Shown: in pieces, positions 22,131-32,778 of the stretch | Layout: each line of letters opens with the position of its first letter | Position numbering within the stretch: the first letter of the stretch is position 1 | Notes under the pieces: model-generated | Told to the model about the DNA's origin: nothing | What the model saw: only the letters and a program-made list of their open reading frames with translations | Databases searched by the model: none | Assembly (NCBI GenBank): GCA_032716605.1 | Contig: CM064480.1 | Location: 28,572,129 to 28,636,128, forward strand | Direction: 5' to 3' | Origin: Paralithodes platypus | Lineage: Eukaryota; Arthropoda; Malacostraca; Decapoda; Lithodidae | Length of the DNA stretch: 64,000 nt | Position numbers and translations under genes: made by a program

Positions 22131-22440
22131 CTTGTAGTGGATGGATGGTATATTTAATGTGTTTCAATTAACTTACAGTATGTGTTACTACACACGTTCT
22201 TTAACTTGTAGTGGATGGATGGTATATTTAATGTGTTTCAATTCACTTACAGTATGTGTTACTACACACGTTCTTTAACTTGTAGTGGATGGATGGTATA
22301 TTTAATGTGTTTCAATTAACTTACAGTATGTGTTACTACACACGTTCTTTAACTTGTAGTGGATGGATGGTATATTTAATGTGTTTCAATTCACTTACAG
22401 TATGTGTTACTACACACGTTCTTTAACTTGTATTTTAGCT
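22131..22440. repeat. minisatellite, 74-bp unit, 4 copies
   Basis: Near-identical units start CTTGTAGTGGATGGATGG. The main difference is AATTAAC against AATTCAC, and the two types alternate strictly, which suggests amplification as a dimer. Confidence 0.9.
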
Positions 22441-22487
22441 TAGTAACAATTTCTACAGATTGAATTTACTTATACCCTGAAACTCAC

Positions 22488-22556
22488 AGTGCTGCATATG
22501 AGGATCCCCTGAAACTCACAGTGCTGCATATGAGGATCCCCCGAAACTCTGCACAT
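22488..22556. repeat. 32-bp duplication
   Basis: CTGAAACTCACAGTGCTGCA followed by TATGAGGATCCCC occurs twice in tandem. Confidence 0.85.
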
Positions 22557-22573
22557 ATTCTTGAGTGGGTCTG

Positions 22574-22840
22574 GAGAAACCTAAGTTACGGTGGTGACTG
22601 TTGATGATAACTATTACAATCAACTTGGGAAGGACCCCAAGAAACCTAAGTTACGGTGGTGACTGTTGATGATAACTATTACAATCAACTTGGGAAGGAC
22701 CCCAAGAAACCTAAGTTACGGTGGTGACTGTTGATGATAACTATTACAATCAACTTGGGAATGACCCCAAGAAACCTAAGTTACGGTGGTGACTGTTGAT
22801 GATAACTATTACAATCAACTTGGGAAGGACCCCAAGAAAT
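22574..22840. repeat. minisatellite, 65-bp unit, 4 copies
   Basis: Units begin GAAACCTAAGTTACGGTGGT and are almost identical. Confidence 0.9.
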
Positions 22841-22946
22841 ATGTGGGTTACAAACTATCCCAATTAACCCTCTGATTTAAACAGGTCCTTCCAATATTGA
22901 ATAAATTGCCTATGGATTGCCAGAATATACTAACAGGGTGTATTAC

Positions 22947-23099
22947 CTATCCAGTGTTGTGTATGAGGGTCACCAAAGCCCCTCATATAATCTTGAACAG
23001 GGCGGGAAAAGTTGAGTTGGTGATGATGTCTCCTGCTCATCACCACCGTCCACCCACCATCTTCACCACTCTGATCACACCACACGGACACACTCACAC
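22947..23099 (-). CDS. fibrinogen-related protein, exon 2 (start of fibrinogen-like domain)
   Basis: The exon is bounded by an acceptor (TTATTTCTAG, AG at 23101-23100) and a donor (GTAATA from 22946). Its frame follows exon 1 exactly: exon 1 ends one base into a codon, which this exon completes. It encodes 51 residues with the fibrinogen-domain signatures VWCDQSGEDGGWTVVMSRR and DYMRGFGDP, ending at HWIG. It also ends one base into a codon. Later exons with the calcium site and remaining cysteines were not found in the window. They may lie beyond the minisatellites and DIRS copies, or be lost. Confidence 0.75.
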
Positions 23100-23538
23100 C
23101 TAGAAATAACACAGCGAGATAAACAACAAACCATATGCGTGTGTATTAATGGCCTTTTAAGCAAGTGCAACTTATTTTAATGCTACATATTTGTGACCAA
23201 CTCTTTATGCGATAACGCTACACACATTTGACCTAATAATCTCTTTGTCAATAACTCTTGTAATAACGCTCAATAATAGTTGGCATATCTAGCCTATTCC
23301 TTGTTCTAGAGCGAGGATGTTGTCGTGGAAAAGATCTCTATTGTAGCACCATAAATTGAAAGAAAACTAACTATGTAATCAAACTATTTCACAGATGCAA
23401 AACATGTCATCATGTGTATTAAGATAACTTGTGGAAGTAAATAACGAGTAAAATAACTTCTGTGAAAACGATAAGTTACCAACCCTCTATCTTTTATTTC
23501 ACTGACCCCCTTGCACATTAATTTATCAATAACTTTAC
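23100..23538 (-). other. intron 1 of the fibrinogen-related gene
   Basis: The intron is 439 nt, GT-AG, with donor GTAAAG after CAG and acceptor TTATTTCTAG. It contains no visible repeat or gene. Confidence 0.7.
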
Positions 23539-24292
23539 CTGATATGTAGATGGTGTATACGCCATCTTCAGTTTGACCTCTTTCAAGCAAATCAAGGCAG
23601 TCTCTAGGAAGCTCCTCAGTGTCTCCCTCTCGGTGTTCTTCCGGTTTTAATAACCCCAGTTCCCCAAGCAGCAAGTGGTGAGACACATCTTCATGTAGGT
23701 CGTCTTCGGAGTCCCCGGCTTCAAATATGTCTTCATAAGTTAGGTCCTGGAGGAGAGGTAAAGCATTCTCAGGGTCGGATATCAGAGAACGTCGTCGACT
23801 TCGGCCATTGTCTGCTATTTTCAGAAGAGATGGGGGTATAACTTCCTCGAATTTCCGCATGAGATCCGCTAGTGCGTCATCGGCTCTCACCCCTAGAGAC
23901 GAGAAGGAGCTGAGTATTTGTTTATTGAGGAGGTCGACCTTGTGTGCCGAGTAGATCATCACCTTGCCAAATTTCTCTAATGTGTCTGCCGTGTTTGTGG
24001 AGAGGTTAGTACGAATGGCCTCGGTAAAGCTGGTTTGGGAGAGGCTGATGTCTTCCATTAAACTCAGAAAGTCTGCATACATCTCTGACTCCAAGCTAGA
24101 TAGTTCGTTCTGCAAATGGGACTGGAAATTGTAAGCCATACCCCGTAGCTCCCTCTTGATGATTTTCCGAGATTCCTCCTCACTAACCATTCTTGAGTGA
24201 ACTGTGGAGGTTAGAATGATGGCTGTAAGGATTACCGCTCTCATGGTGACAGACTGGTGAGAGCAGATGTGTGAGTGACCGTGGCTGAGCAT
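23539..24292 (-). CDS. fibrinogen-related protein, exon 1 (signal peptide, helical stalk, domain start)
   Basis: This is probably a secreted innate-immune lectin of the ficolin/techylectin type. The upstream methionine at 24292 gives 251 codons. The methionine at 24244 is preferred because it opens a good signal peptide (MRAVILTAIILTSTVHS). A helical, probably coiled-coil stalk of about 130 residues follows, then a basic cluster (GRSRRRS) that could be a furin site. An acidic linker comes next, and then the domain start PRDCLDLLERGQTEDGVYTIY. The exon ends at CAG before GTAAAG. No collagen repeats are present. Family assignment rests on the domain start and exon 2; a pseudogene cannot be excluded. 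Confidence 0.7.
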
Positions 24293-24954
24293 GAACTAAC
24301 CCCAAGTTCTTACTGATGCTGATAGTATACTCGGCCCTGGCACTTGGCATTCCTAAAGACACTCTAGTAAACAGAGGTCAGCCAAATTTCTCTATCAACT
24401 GTCAGATAGACGGTAATTAGTTACTAACCCTCTATCACTCATTTCACTTTCCCCTCACTCTATTTGACTTTCAATTTCACCCAAATTCTCTATTTCATTT
24501 CTCCCTTACCCCCCTTTTTAAGTCCTTAGCTTCTCACATTCCTCTTGTGTCGATAATACCCGCATTTTTAATTTCACTTCTCTCCTCCATTCTGTATCAT
24601 ATATACTTATCTTGTTATATGCTGTTACATCTACGCTCTTATTATTAATATTTTCGTCCTTCTTCAGGTATTTATTTTATTTATTTATTTATTTTCGTGA
24701 TGCCTGATTTTGTCATCGTTGTTTCTCTGATTTTTACAATGCTTAAATATATGTCCTTTTTATCATTCCTCTCTATTACTTCTTTACAATTAGCATGCTT
24801 AACCCAGGGTATGCTGCTGCCACACTCTGAAGAGGTTCTACCAGGCGAATGCAGCCAGACTCTTATGATCCAAGGTATAAACAAAAAACTTTCTAAACAT
24901 CCCAGTGGCACTCAAACCAAAGCAATTTGTGATTAGGTGAGATAATTCTCCTCT

Positions 24955-25330
24955 ATTACTTTCTACCACTCCTACACATGTGTCCCTACCCCCCCCCCCT
25001 TCCCTTCCTTCTCCCCCTTTTTCCCCCCTCTTCCCCCCCTTCTCAATTATCCGGCATTTTCCCTATCATTCCTGATATTTATTGAGTATTTTCGTGCGAG
25101 GATGGCTGGAAGAGAGGGGGAAGGATGGAGGAGTGTATCTCCGACCCTCTAAGCCAGTCTGAGAGCTCCCCTTGTATCTCAGTACCAAGTGAGACAAGAG
25201 AGAGAGAGAGGGTGTTTCTCTCTCGTCGGTCAAAGTCAGATTACAACCGTGGGCCTAAAATATACGATTTTCACCAGCCAATTGCTGTTACCACTTGTTT
25301 TAATGCTTTCCAATGTTCATATGTTCATAT
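24955..25330. repeat. diverged stand-alone copy of the long-TIR arm
   Basis: It shares the order of a C-rich tract, CATTTTCCCTATCATTCC, ATTTTCGTGC, a GA run and ACCACTTGTTTTA with the arms at 15413-16055 and 18838-19434. It is clearly older and more changed than they are. Confidence 0.5.
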
Positions 25331-25359
25331 TAAGGACGGAGGTCTGCTTTAGGGACTAT

Positions 25360-25680
25360 TATGTCCCAAATTTTGAAGAAAAAAATAGCAAAAACTTGCT
25401 AGAAAGTAGCTTTAATGTGTTGGCAACACTGTCGTGAAGAAATTGCATAATTTGGCAGAGTATTGCATTGGTTATCAATATTCAAATACATTTTAAGATG
25501 GAGGATAAATAACAAAATACTAAATTTTATGTTCATTTCCCACAGACTTTATTATGATAATTTAATGAAAAAAACTAGCTAGAGTGTAGCTTAATGTGTT
25601 GGCAACACTGTCGTGAAGAAATGTCATCATTTGGTAAAGAAGTGCATTAGTAACCAATATTATATTTTATTTAACCCGTA
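25360..25680. repeat. diverged tandem duplication (~180 bp)
   Basis: Two units share AATGTGTTGGCAACACTGTC and GTGAAGAAAT. A block resembling their CCACAGACTTTATTATG part recurs near 26030. Confidence 0.7.
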
Positions 25681-26530
25681 CTGTACCATAGGATACAGTA
25701 ATAAAAATCCCCAGCAGTCCCAAGCAATGTGGCAAAAATGGCAGGAGAAACCACCTATCCACCTCCAAAGATGAGGCAACACTGGCTCTGTCACCCTTCA
25801 GTGGGTCTCATATAAGCTGAGAAGTGTTAACATAATGGGAGCAGTGCTCAAAAGGTCATGGTAACTGGTACAGCCTTGTACAGGCAGTTACAATTAAAGT
25901 ATATTACTGACGACTATATCCGTCACTGGGACTGGGGAGTTACTTATCTACTGACGACTATAGTCGTCTCTGGGATTGGAGGGGTTAAGCAGGAGGATAA
26001 CAAAAAATTTTTTTTAACTTTGATGCCCATTTCCCTGAGACTTTATTTTGCAAATTCAAGGTTATTCAAATTGCTATAACTTTTGCAATTTTTGTTCAAT
26101 TTGCATGATTTTTTCGTATTGTCTAGCTTACTTTTTTCTAAAAAAAAATGCAGCACCTATGGGTCTGTAAGTTACATATTTTACTTATGGGTGCGGTTTA
26201 AATTTTATGTAGGCGTAAAAATGCAGTGAAGTTATTTTGTTAGAAGAGCAGAAGCCAACCGTTGGACCTACAGCAGTAAAAGTGCCGGAGTTTTACAAGC
26301 ATTCCCTATACTTACCGCAAATAAAATATCAACGCATAACTCTCAATAGCAAATTACTAGATGCGAGATGAAAAATGGAAAAATTTGGTGCAATATTTTT
26401 ATATAAATAGTAAAAATAGTAAAAATAATTCATAGAAATCAATTAAAATTCACCAGTATTATTACCATGGGGCAAGCAACTATCAGTGAAAATGTCAGCA
26501 TCCTAGCTTAATTAGGGAAAAAGTGATCCC
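25681..26530. other. non-coding interval
   Basis: AT-rich. There is a short repeat of ACTGACGACTATA near 25906 and 25950, and no gene that I can support. Confidence 0.5.
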
Positions 26531-26744
26531 TTAACCCCTTTTGTACCGGTGACATTCTTTTCATTATATTCTGGTAACTATTAGAGCATTTGATTAAGCT
26601 TAGGAAAGACCTCTAACCATTAAAAAGGTACAAAATATCTCGATTAATCCTTTTAGTTACCATAGATCCTTCCTAAGCTACACAAAATCGTCTAAATACA
26701 GCTAAAATAAATAAAAAAGACATCGCCAGTACAGAAGGGGTTAA
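26531..26744. mobile_element. TTAA-bounded MITE (206 bp)
   Basis: TTAA is duplicated at both sides. Inverted ends are CCCCTTTTGTACCGGTGA and CCCCTTCTGTACTGGCGA. The body is AT-rich and non-coding. It ends only 14 bases before the TTAA of the piggyBac element. Confidence 0.8.
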
Positions 26745-26954
26745 GCGGACCTCCTTCCTTAACCCTCCAGACCCGGTTGGGCTCTGAGAAACCCATAACA
26801 AACACGGCCCGCGCAACCCGGACGGGCTCTGAGGCTCCGAGTGCTTGCGTACGTGCTTTCGAATGGCGCGCGTACATTTTTGGTATCGTGGGGGGTAGGT
26901 GGCGCCACCAGACGTGAACTACGCCACCACAACAGTATCTACCCCGACGCCATC

Positions 26955-28407
26955 ATGGACAGTACGCCAAATAGTGATTCCGCTGTGTCCGATACCGTGC
27001 TCCCTACGACGCCCGCCCAAGCTCGTCGCGTCTTACGCAGACGCCACCGCCTAAATGTGTTATCTCCCAGAGGTATTGAGCAGACATTACGAATATATGA
27101 GCGTGCTGATTAAGTGCATAATGTTGACGATGAAGACAGTGATAAATCGGCTAATTATCAGTCGAGTGATTATGGCGATGAGAGTAACAAAGACGCTCAA
27201 TTCGTGGGATTTGCGAGTGAACATGAGAGTGATGAAGGTGATGTAGCAGCTTTCGCGAAAGCTGTTTTAGCTGAAGACAGTGAAGTGGGGAAAGTGAGTG
27301 AGTGGGAGAGTTCAAAGGTCACTCTCCAAATTTCAGTTGAGTGACACGACTCCAAGCCCTTCGCCAGCTAAATCGACTTTCAACCTACGCTTCTATAAGA
27401 AGCAGATACTTGAAAAGGCGGCCGCGGCAGCCAGAGAAGACGCCAAAAGACTTGGTGAGGATGAGGCTGTGAGTGAGGGTGAGCGTGGTGACTCATCTCG
27501 CCCGCCATTGTCTCCCTTATCTCCCCAAGCCACCCAAGATGACCCGGGCGCCCCGCATTCTTCCGCACCACCCCCACCACTGCCAAGGGTTGAGGACCCC
27601 CCACTTTCGGCCTATTTGCCTCCTAGGTCCCCCGACAGGAGACACTGCTACCGAAAAGGGGAAAGGCAGGAAATATGTCAAAAAAGGACAGAAAACTAGG
27701 CGGGCTTTGTTCAAGGCTCCCGCGGCGTCCACCCCTGCCGGCCCCAGCCATACGCCCCCGCAACTTTCCCCACGGTCCTCCCCACCTCTCCAGCCGTCAA
27801 CAAATGTTCCTGATGAAGTCTTTGAGCTCGCATCACCAATACCTGGGCCTAGTGACAGTGAAGCATTGCTTTCTGCCACTCGTCACAGGCCAAGGAGCCC
27901 AGGACCTCGGGGGGACATAGCCTCACCTGCCACTCCTTCCCCACCTCGCCCACCCGCACGCCGCCCACGCATCACTCGTTCCCCGCCAGATTATGTGGGG
28001 GCCACTGACGATGAAGGGCACCTCTCAGAAGACTCTGTCCATGATTATGTAGCTCCACCGTCAGGGCAAGATGACCACTCTGACGACGACGACGACTACA
28101 TGGACATGGACGACCCTCAACCCATCCGCTTCGCCCGGGGGCGTCATGCTGTGGCCCGTCCTGGCCGCCGCCCTGGTGGCCACCCTGGCCGCCCTAGGGT
28201 GCGCGCCTCCCGAGTTGGCCGTGGGCGTGCTGGGCCACCAGCTGGAGCTCCTCGTCAGCGTCACCAAGACCCATTTTACGTTTTCCAGTGGCAAGACGTA
28301 GCTGACGGGAAAGATTACAACCCTGATGTGCCAGCTTTTGATGAAGTACAGGAGGGTTCAGGCATTACCCCCAATTTTCCCGCAGGCCCCAATGCTCCAC
28401 CACATAA
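26955..28407 (+). pseudogene. N-terminal region of the piggyBac protein, broken
   Basis: The likely start gives MDSTPNSDSAVSDTVLP. An in-frame TAA follows at 27111-27113, after which the same frame continues through an acidic stretch to 27344. Frame changes near 27300, 27640 and 28411 connect a helical segment (EKAAAAAREDAKRLGE), a long proline/serine-rich region, an acidic block (DDHSDDDDDYMDMDD) and an arginine/glycine-rich block. This N-terminal extension of about 480 codons is long for the family. Its breaks may be real decay or sequencing errors in simple tracts. Confidence 0.6.
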
Positions 28408-29838
28408 CTTTTTGAGTCCTTTTTTGATGAGGAGGTGGTAGGGTATGTCATCAAGGAGACAAATAAGCAGCACCAATTCCAGGTCTACTTTTTTGACAAG
28501 GTGACTAAGGGCCACATGAGGCAGTGGACTGACGTGACTTATCACGAGTTCATGGTGTTCCTGGCACTCACCATGCTAATGCCTCATGTCAAGAAGCATA
28601 GGTTGACTGACTATTGGATAACCAATGATCTCATATCCACCCCTGCCTTCGGGAAATATATGTCTCGCGACCGGTACCTTGACATCCTCGCAGCGCTCCA
28701 TCTTGTCACCAACACCGACGTCCACCGCCCAGACAAGCTGTGGAAGATTAGGACGTTGTACGAGATGATGCGAGAACGCTTCAGCTCCTACTTCAAGCCC
28801 TTCTGCAAGGTCGTCATTGACGAGTCTCTTGTGCTGTTCCGGGGAAAGCTCAGCTTCCGGCAGTACATCCCCTCAAAAAGACATCGCTTTGGCATCAAAT
28901 TCTTTGTGCTGTGCGACTGCCGAGCTGGCTATGTCCTGGACTTCCTGGTCTACAGCGGTAAGGAAGGGGATGTGCTTGTGGACCCCCTCACTGGCTTTGG
29001 TGGAGCAGTGGTGCAAGCCATGATGGACCGCTATTTCCACAAGAATCACGTCCTCTTCACGGACAATTACTACACGTTCCCCACTCTCTCAAAGTATCTG
29101 CATGAGCGCAAGACGGGGACTGTAGGCACAGTACGAGGGAGAAGGAAGGGCATGCCACCTTTCCCTCCAAAGACCAAAAGAGGCGATGTGTTCAGGAAGA
29201 AGTCGGGGCCCATTCTGGCTATCCACTGGCACGACCAGCGGAAGGTCAACCTCCTGACCACCGTCCACAAGGGAGAAATGGTGGAGACTGGCAAGGTGGA
29301 TCGCCGCACCCAGGCCATGGTGACCAAGCCCGATGCTGTCATGGACTACAACATCAACATAAGGCTGGTGGACAAGTCCGACATGCAGATAGGCTTCATT
29401 GACTGTCTGCGTACCTCGTGCAGATGGTACAAAAAGTTCTTTCTGCACATGGTGGACATGTCCATTCTGAATGCCTACAATGTATACAAGCTTCGGAATG
29501 TAAACACACCCATGAAGTTCAATAGCCTGCGGAGGTTCCAAAAGCAGGTGTTGAAGGAGCTCCTGGAGAAGTATGCTACGCCACAGAGGGCAGTGCCACA
29601 TGCTGGGCCCGCCGCTACTGACCGCTTGCACTGTGCATATGACATGAATATGCACAGGCTCATTTCCCTGCCTCTGACACAAACAGGAAGAAAACAGCAG
29701 AAGCGGTGCCATGTCTGCTACAACAGCAGGCTGAGGGAGAGGTCAGAGAAAAAGTCCACCATGGAGTGTGTGGAGTGCAAGGTGGCACTCTGTCCTGAAG
29801 GGTGCTTCTTTGAATATCACTCCAAGCAGGAGTTCTAA
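28408..29838 (+). CDS. piggyBac transposase catalytic domain and cysteine-rich end
   Basis: The enzyme cuts and pastes the element at TTAA. The open frame begins with FESFFDEEVVGYVIKETN, typical of the family's start of the DDE region. Counted from the GTG at 28435, the catalytic aspartates are expected at D129 (KVVIDESLVLFRG), D210 (VLFTDNYYTFPTL) and D313 (in NINIRLVDKSD). All three are present, although the usual MGGVD around the third reads IRLVD. The C-terminus holds the cysteine-rich zinc domain (RCHVCYN, ECVECKVALCPEGCFFEYH). The frame upstream is shifted by one base in a T run, so a full protein is not encoded as read. Confidence 0.92.
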   Translation, partial: LFESFFDEEVVGYVIKETNKQHQFQVYFFDKVTKGHMRQWTDVTYHEFMVFLALTMLMPHVKKHRLTDYWITNDLISTPAFGKYMSRDRYLDILAALHLVTNTDVHRPDKLWKIRTLYEMMRERFSSYFKPFCKVVIDESLVLFRGKLSFRQYIPSKRHRFGIKFFVLCDCRAGYVLDFLVYSGKEGDVLVDPLTGFGGAVVQAMMDRYFHKNHVLFTDNYYTFPTLSKYLHERKTGTVGTVRGRRKGMPPFPPKTKRGDVFRKKSGPILAIHWHDQRKVNLLTTVHKGEMVETGKVDRRTQAMVTKPDAVMDYNINIRLVDKSDMQIGFIDCLRTSCRWYKKFFLHMVDMSILNAYNVYKLRNVNTPMKFNSLRRFQKQVLKELLEKYATPQRAVPHAGPAATDRLHCAYDMNMHRLISLPLTQTGRKQQKRCHVCYNSRLRERSEKKSTMECVECKVALCPEGCFFEYHSKQEF

Positions 29839-30107
29839 TAATCATAGTGAAAGTGCCAAAGATAGTGACAATATGTACAGTATATAATTATATAGGCAAA
29901 AAGTGGAAGTAAAACATTTTATTGTAATACAAAAGTCATGTATTATGAGAAAATTGATACAAATACAATTACACCATAATAATATGTGAAAGTTACACAT
30001 ATGTATATAATAAGTGACATTCATATGATTAGAACCTATATAAATATATAAATCAGTGAAAAAAGACAATAAATTGTATATAAAACGTTTACAAAGCATA
30101 TAACTAA

Positions 30108-30520
30108 GTGAAAGTGACACAAGACCTAATATTTGATGGCCAAAGTATAATAAACACCTGTGATACGAATAATCAGTGCCTAATATAACAATAACCTACC
30201 TCAATTACTAACTAAGCGTACGGTATCGTACGGTATCGAGTGAAAATGAGCATTATCAGTGACAGTGACACTCTCTAAAGCATATTTACCAAAGTGAAAG
30301 TGACACAAGACATAATATTTGATGGCCAAAGTATAATAAACACCTGTGATAACGAATAATCAGTGCCTAATATAACAATAACCTACCTCAATTACGGGGC
30401 TGTTCGGCCAGGCAGCTTAGGGAAAAACAACAACAACAAACCTCAATTACTAATAGAGCGTACGGTATCGAGTGAAAATGAGCAATATTAGTGACAGTGA
30501 TACCCTAATACACATTCTTT
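30108..30520. repeat. tandem duplication inside the piggyBac 3' region
   Basis: Two units of about 180-200 bp share AGTGACACAAGAC, TTTGATGGCCAAAGTATAAT and GCGTACGGTATCGAGTG. The second has a ~50-bp insertion with CTGTTCGGCCAGGCAGC. Confidence 0.85.
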
Positions 30521-30917
30521 ATATAATTGGCCTCAAAATAACTATAAAAATATCAAATAAACATCACATTCTCAATATCAATCACTAAAATCGTCTAAGG
30601 GAGATAAACACTCTGGCGCGACAAGTGGCTTGGTGCGTGGTAGCCGTGGCCGGGGCGACGCATCCGAACGCGGGAAGAATTTGCCGCCGAAAATCACTCG
30701 TCTTCCCGCGCTCACCATTATGCAACCACTGGGGCTAGAGACCTCTACTCAACGGAATTCTGCAGAGGAAGGCTTGTGGAACATTTTAAATTTGTATTCA
30801 TAACATTACATGCCATATTTATTGAATTACAGATGAGTTAACATAGCCCAAAAATCGTAAAAACCCCCGGTACCACAGTACAGTCGCGAGCTAGAGGGCC
30901 CGGGTCTGGAGGGTTAA

Positions 30918-30965
30918 AAGTAAAATAAGCGTATATGGATAAGTATTAATTATATATATTGTAAA
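30918..30965. repeat. fragment of the long-TIR arm repeat
   Basis: GCGTATATGGATAAGTATTA also occurs at 15936-15955 and, inverted with changes, near 18937-18957. Confidence 0.6.
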
Positions 30966-31059
30966 TTGACAATTTTTTTCAGGAATGAACCAAAATACCT
31001 TCGCATGGCGGGCACTTTCAAATACCATAACTGCGCAGCTTATGAGTTAACTACTATTT

Positions 31060-32450
31060 CTATCTATTTATCTATTGCCTGACGCCGTGATCCCCGAAGG
31101 GGTGGCCACGAACGAACCACCCCCATGCACCTCTGTCCCCAGTCAGTCGACGCCCCTCCCCCCAACCAGCACCGCCTTCGTTCATGTACTTCCTCACTCC
31201 ATCCTTCCACCTCTCATTCGGTCTACCTCTCCCTCTCTGTCCCTCCACCTCGCTCTCGTACACCCTCTTAGTCATTCTCTCGCTTTCCATACGTTCCATA
31301 TGGCCGAACCATCTCAAGTTGTTCCTTTTCACACTTTCCAGCAAATCTACTTCCACACCACACCTCCTTCTTACTTCCTCATTAGTCTGTCTATCCCTCC
31401 ATGTAACTCCGCACGCACTCCTTAAGTAATTCATTTCCACTGCTCTCACTCTTGGTCTGAGTCTCTCAACCAACGTCCATGCTTCGCTTCCGTAAGTCAG
31501 TGTCGGGATTACCACACTGTCATGCAAGGACTTCTTCACTTCCATACTGACCACCCTATTTCTTGTTACTGCTTTTAGCGTTCCTACAACCCTCTTCCCC
31601 TGTTGTACCGTCTCCCGCACTTCTTCATCCATAGTCCCATCTTTACTCAACACACTGCCCAGATACTTAAAAGAGTTGACGATCTCCATAGCCTGACCGT
31701 TCAGCTTCACCTCACACTCTGTGACTTCACCCCTTTCGAAGACCATAACCTTGCTCTTCCCCGCATTTACCTTCAAATTCCGTTTTTCGCACACTGTTCC
31801 AAACTCATTTACCAGACCCTGCAACTCCCATTCATTATCACTCATCAGAACTGTATCATCCGCAAACAGCAGTATAGGTAGCTTCCACTCAATTCCCTAC
31901 CTTTTCAGCGATACAACATCCACTGCTCTTGATAGTATTTCTTTCATGACTCCATCCATATATACAGTAAACAACCACGGGGACATCACACACCCCTGTT
32001 TCAAACCAACATTCAGGTCAAAGAACTCGCTCTGCTCACTCTCCACACATACTGCCGCCTTTGCACCCTCATACATGCTCTTCACTGCTTTCAGCAACTT
32101 GCCCTCTACTCCGTATATTCTAAGTACTTTCCACAAACCTTCTCTATCCACTCTGTCATAGGCCTTCTCCAATTCCATAAAGGCAACATACACCTTTTGT
32201 TTCTTCTCCAGATACTTCTCCACAACACAATTCAGGGTAAAAATCTGATCTACACATCCTCTTCCCTTCCTAAAACCTCCCTGCTCGTCGCCTATCCATT
32301 TCTCCGTTCTCACTCTCACTCTCTCAATCACTACCCTACTGTATACCTTCCCTACTACGCTTAGAAGACATATTCCTCGGTGGTTACCACACACTCCTCT
32401 TTCCCTTTTGCCCTTATATAGGGGGACTATTATGCCAGTCTTCCAGTCCT
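31060..32450 (-). pseudogene. non-LTR retrotransposon RT (RTE/CR1-like), 5'-truncated
   Basis: One frame on the minus strand runs from about 32440 to 31072 with a single in-frame TAG at 31897-31899. RT blocks are HRGICLLSVVGKVYSRVV, FRKGRGCVDQIF, FMELEKAYDRVDREGLW (motif A), GLKQGCVMSPWLFTVYMD (motif B), and PILLFADDTVLMSD (motif C, catalytic FADD). The tail RRCGVEVDLLESVKRNNLRW and GRGRPNERWKDGVRKYM follows. The element ends in a TCTA-type simple repeat. No endonuclease is present, so the copy is truncated. Confidence 0.85.
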
Positions 32451-32778
32451 ATCTCTCTCTCAAATAATTTGTATTATGCAATCTAGAAATACTGTGCAAT
32501 CAACAGCAACACCACAAGCCAGAGTAGCTGCCATCTGGATGCTGGAACAACAAGGGCACAAGAGTCTGTATACCCATACCGTGATGCACGCTAGTTACTC
32601 GGAAGCAAACCAAACATAACGTGGCAACCACCCAGATTGATACCGCCAGCCCCCAAGAGAGACCTCACATACAAGAAGACTTTTTAGACCTTAAAGCCGA
32701 CAACCCAGGTATAGCAGATAAAAGACTACTTGAGCCACCCTGACCCAGTTATCAATTGTACTTGGAGCAATCCTAAGT

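Larger units (their letters stand above)
26759..30917 (+). mobile_element. piggyBac-family transposon with TTAA duplication
   Basis: TTAA flanks the element at 26759-26762 and 30914-30917. The exact 14-bp ends are CCCTCCAGACCCGG and its complement. The element has 4151 bp and carries a transposase with intact catalytic domain, preceded by a broken N-terminal region. The 3' non-coding part holds an internal duplication. The right flank directly abuts a fragment of the long-TIR arm repeat. Confidence 0.92.

Noticed and set aside
29070..29712. Minus-strand open frames across the piggyBac transposase
   Set aside because: They are antisense shadows of a strongly supported coding region.
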